Origin: Pseudomonadota bacterium
GTDB lineage: Bacteria; Pseudomonadota; Alphaproteobacteria; Parvibaculales; Parvibaculaceae
Length of the DNA: 5,512 nt
NCBI GenBank assembly: GCA_021780275.1
Contig: JAJXZC010000337.1
Span: forward strand, 1 to 5,512
Reading direction: 5' to 3'
A program made the translations under genes and the position numbers. Positions 5,055 through 5,512 of the stretch are shown in pieces (the stretch's first letter is position 1; every line of letters begins with the position of its first letter). Under the pieces are notes generated by a model that was not told the DNA's origin, did no database searches, and saw only the letters and a list, made by a program, of their open reading frames with translations.

Positions 5055-5083
5055 TTGATTTGCCCACGCCTGAGGCTTTGAAT
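5055..5083 (+). promoter_or_regulatory. Possible sigma-70-like promoter for the aminotransferase
   Basis: TTGATT at 5055-5060 and TTGAAT at 5078-5083 are 17 nt apart, each matching 4 of 6 consensus bases, and lie upstream of the GGAG site and ATG at 5116. The -10 side overlaps a direct repeat of AGGCTTT (5073-5079 and 5088-5094), a plausible place for a regulator to bind. On the opposite strand, TACAAT at 5087-5082 could serve the regulator gene but lacks a good -35. Confidence 0.35.
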
Positions 5084-5094
5084 TGTAAGGCTTT
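5073..5094. promoter_or_regulatory. AGGCTTT direct repeat, candidate operator
   Basis: Two exact AGGCTTT copies start 15 bp apart (5073 and 5088) in the 87- to 108-nt gap between the divergent regulator and aminotransferase genes. They flank the putative -10 region. Seven-base repeats can occur by chance, and PuuR sites in E. coli have a different sequence, so this is a weak candidate. Confidence 0.25.
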
Positions 5095-5115
5095 CGTCAA
5101 CAGGAGTGACCTTCC

Positions 5116-5512
5116 ATGAGCGCCGACGCCGCCGCGCCGAACGACCTCGAGTCGAACTGGCTGCCCTACACGCCCAACCGCCAGTTCAAGCGCGAGCCGC
5201 GCATGATCGCGCGCGCCAAGGGCGTCCATTATTACAAGCCCGACGGCACGGAAGTGCTCGACGCCACGGCCGGCCTCTGGTGCTGCAATGCGGGCCATTG
5301 CCGCGAAGACATCGTGAAGGCCATTCAGGACCAGGCCGCCGAACTCGACTTCGCGCCGACCTTCCAGTTCGGCCACCCCAAGGCCTTCGAGCTCGCGAGC
5401 CGCATCGCGAACCTCGCGCCCGGCGATCTCGACCACGTGCTTTTCTGCAATTCCGGTTCGGAAGCCGACGAGTCGGCGCTGAAGATCGCGCTCGCCTATC
5501 ACCGCATCAATG
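5116..5512 (+). CDS. Class III omega-aminotransferase, beta-alanine:pyruvate type (N-terminal part)
   Basis: A PLP-dependent fold-type I aminotransferase that moves the amino group from an omega-amine or beta-amino acid to a keto acid, most often pyruvate. The window holds 132 of roughly 440-450 expected residues. NWLPYTPNRQFK (14-25), DATAGLWCCNAGH (49-61), FAPTFQFGHP (79-88) and NSGSEADESALKIALAYHR (112-130) are the N-terminal signatures of the omega-amino acid:pyruvate group. The NSGSE loop (S113-G114-S115) contacts the PLP phosphate, and W55 lies in the conserved GLW substrate-pocket segment. The catalytic lysine lies beyond the right edge. The ATG at 5116 has AGGAG at 5102-5106, 9 nt upstream. 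The divergent XRE-cupin gene points to inducible control by an amine substrate. Putrescine, taurine and other amine:pyruvate transaminases share these motifs, so the substrate is uncertain. Confidence 0.92.
   Translation, partial: MSADAAAPNDLESNWLPYTPNRQFKREPRMIARAKGVHYYKPDGTEVLDATAGLWCCNAGHCREDIVKAIQDQAAELDFAPTFQFGHPKAFELASRIANLAPGDLDHVLFCNSGSEADESALKIALAYHRIN

Noticed and set aside
5008..5502. Extension of the regulator upstream to 5502
   Set aside because: The frame stays open only because of the high-GC coding sequence of the divergent aminotransferase; it would overlap that gene's whole visible coding part. Starts at 5028 or 5007 are adequate.

Overview
The window looks like chromosomal DNA of a GC-rich alphaproteobacterium, possibly of the Hyphomicrobiales/Parvibaculum kind. 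The basis is high GC with a strong third-position bias, the flavour of the proteins, and a dispersed 35-nt hairpin repeat of a type common in that class. This placement is inference. No plasmid, phage, insertion sequence, CRISPR, tRNA or rRNA signal was seen.

Layout, left to right. (1) 1-327, minus: the N-terminal end of isoleucyl-tRNA synthetase (ileS), running off the left edge. (2) 328-585: a divergent intergenic region with a short upstream ORF coupled to ileS and a bulged inverted repeat ahead of the next gene. (3) 586-1353, plus: an exported cyclohexadienyl dehydratase (pheC-like), the prephenate/arogenate dehydratase built on a periplasmic solute-binding-protein fold. (4) 1370-1404: hairpin repeat copy 1, between convergent genes. 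(5) 3469-1436, minus: a compact three-gene run, which is an isocitrate lyase/PEP mutase superfamily enzyme with a KRCGH motif, a PaaI-like hotdog thioesterase coupled to it by TGATG, and a four-helix membrane protein made of two diverged copies of one module. (6) 3470-3807: a gene-free stretch holding repeat copies 2 and 3 as a head-to-head pair. (7) 3808-4338, plus: a small two-helix membrane protein resembling bacterial PH-domain proteins. (8) 5007-4348, minus: an XRE-cupin (PuuR-like) regulator. (9) From 5116, plus: the N-terminal third of a class III omega-aminotransferase (beta-alanine:pyruvate type), divergent from the regulator and cut by the right edge.

Functionally the window is a mosaic. 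ileS and pheC concern protein synthesis and aromatic amino acid supply. The minus-strand run may process a carboxylic acid and its CoA esters, but no substrate can be read from sequence. The regulator and aminotransferase form a classic divergent regulator-target pair for amine or beta-amino acid catabolism. The two membrane-protein genes are AT-richer than their neighbours, and each lies next to a hairpin repeat.

I see no convincing undescribed multi-gene system. The least explained items are the internally duplicated membrane protein and its coupling to the lyase-thioesterase pair, and the hairpin repeat family, whose stems show compensatory base changes.
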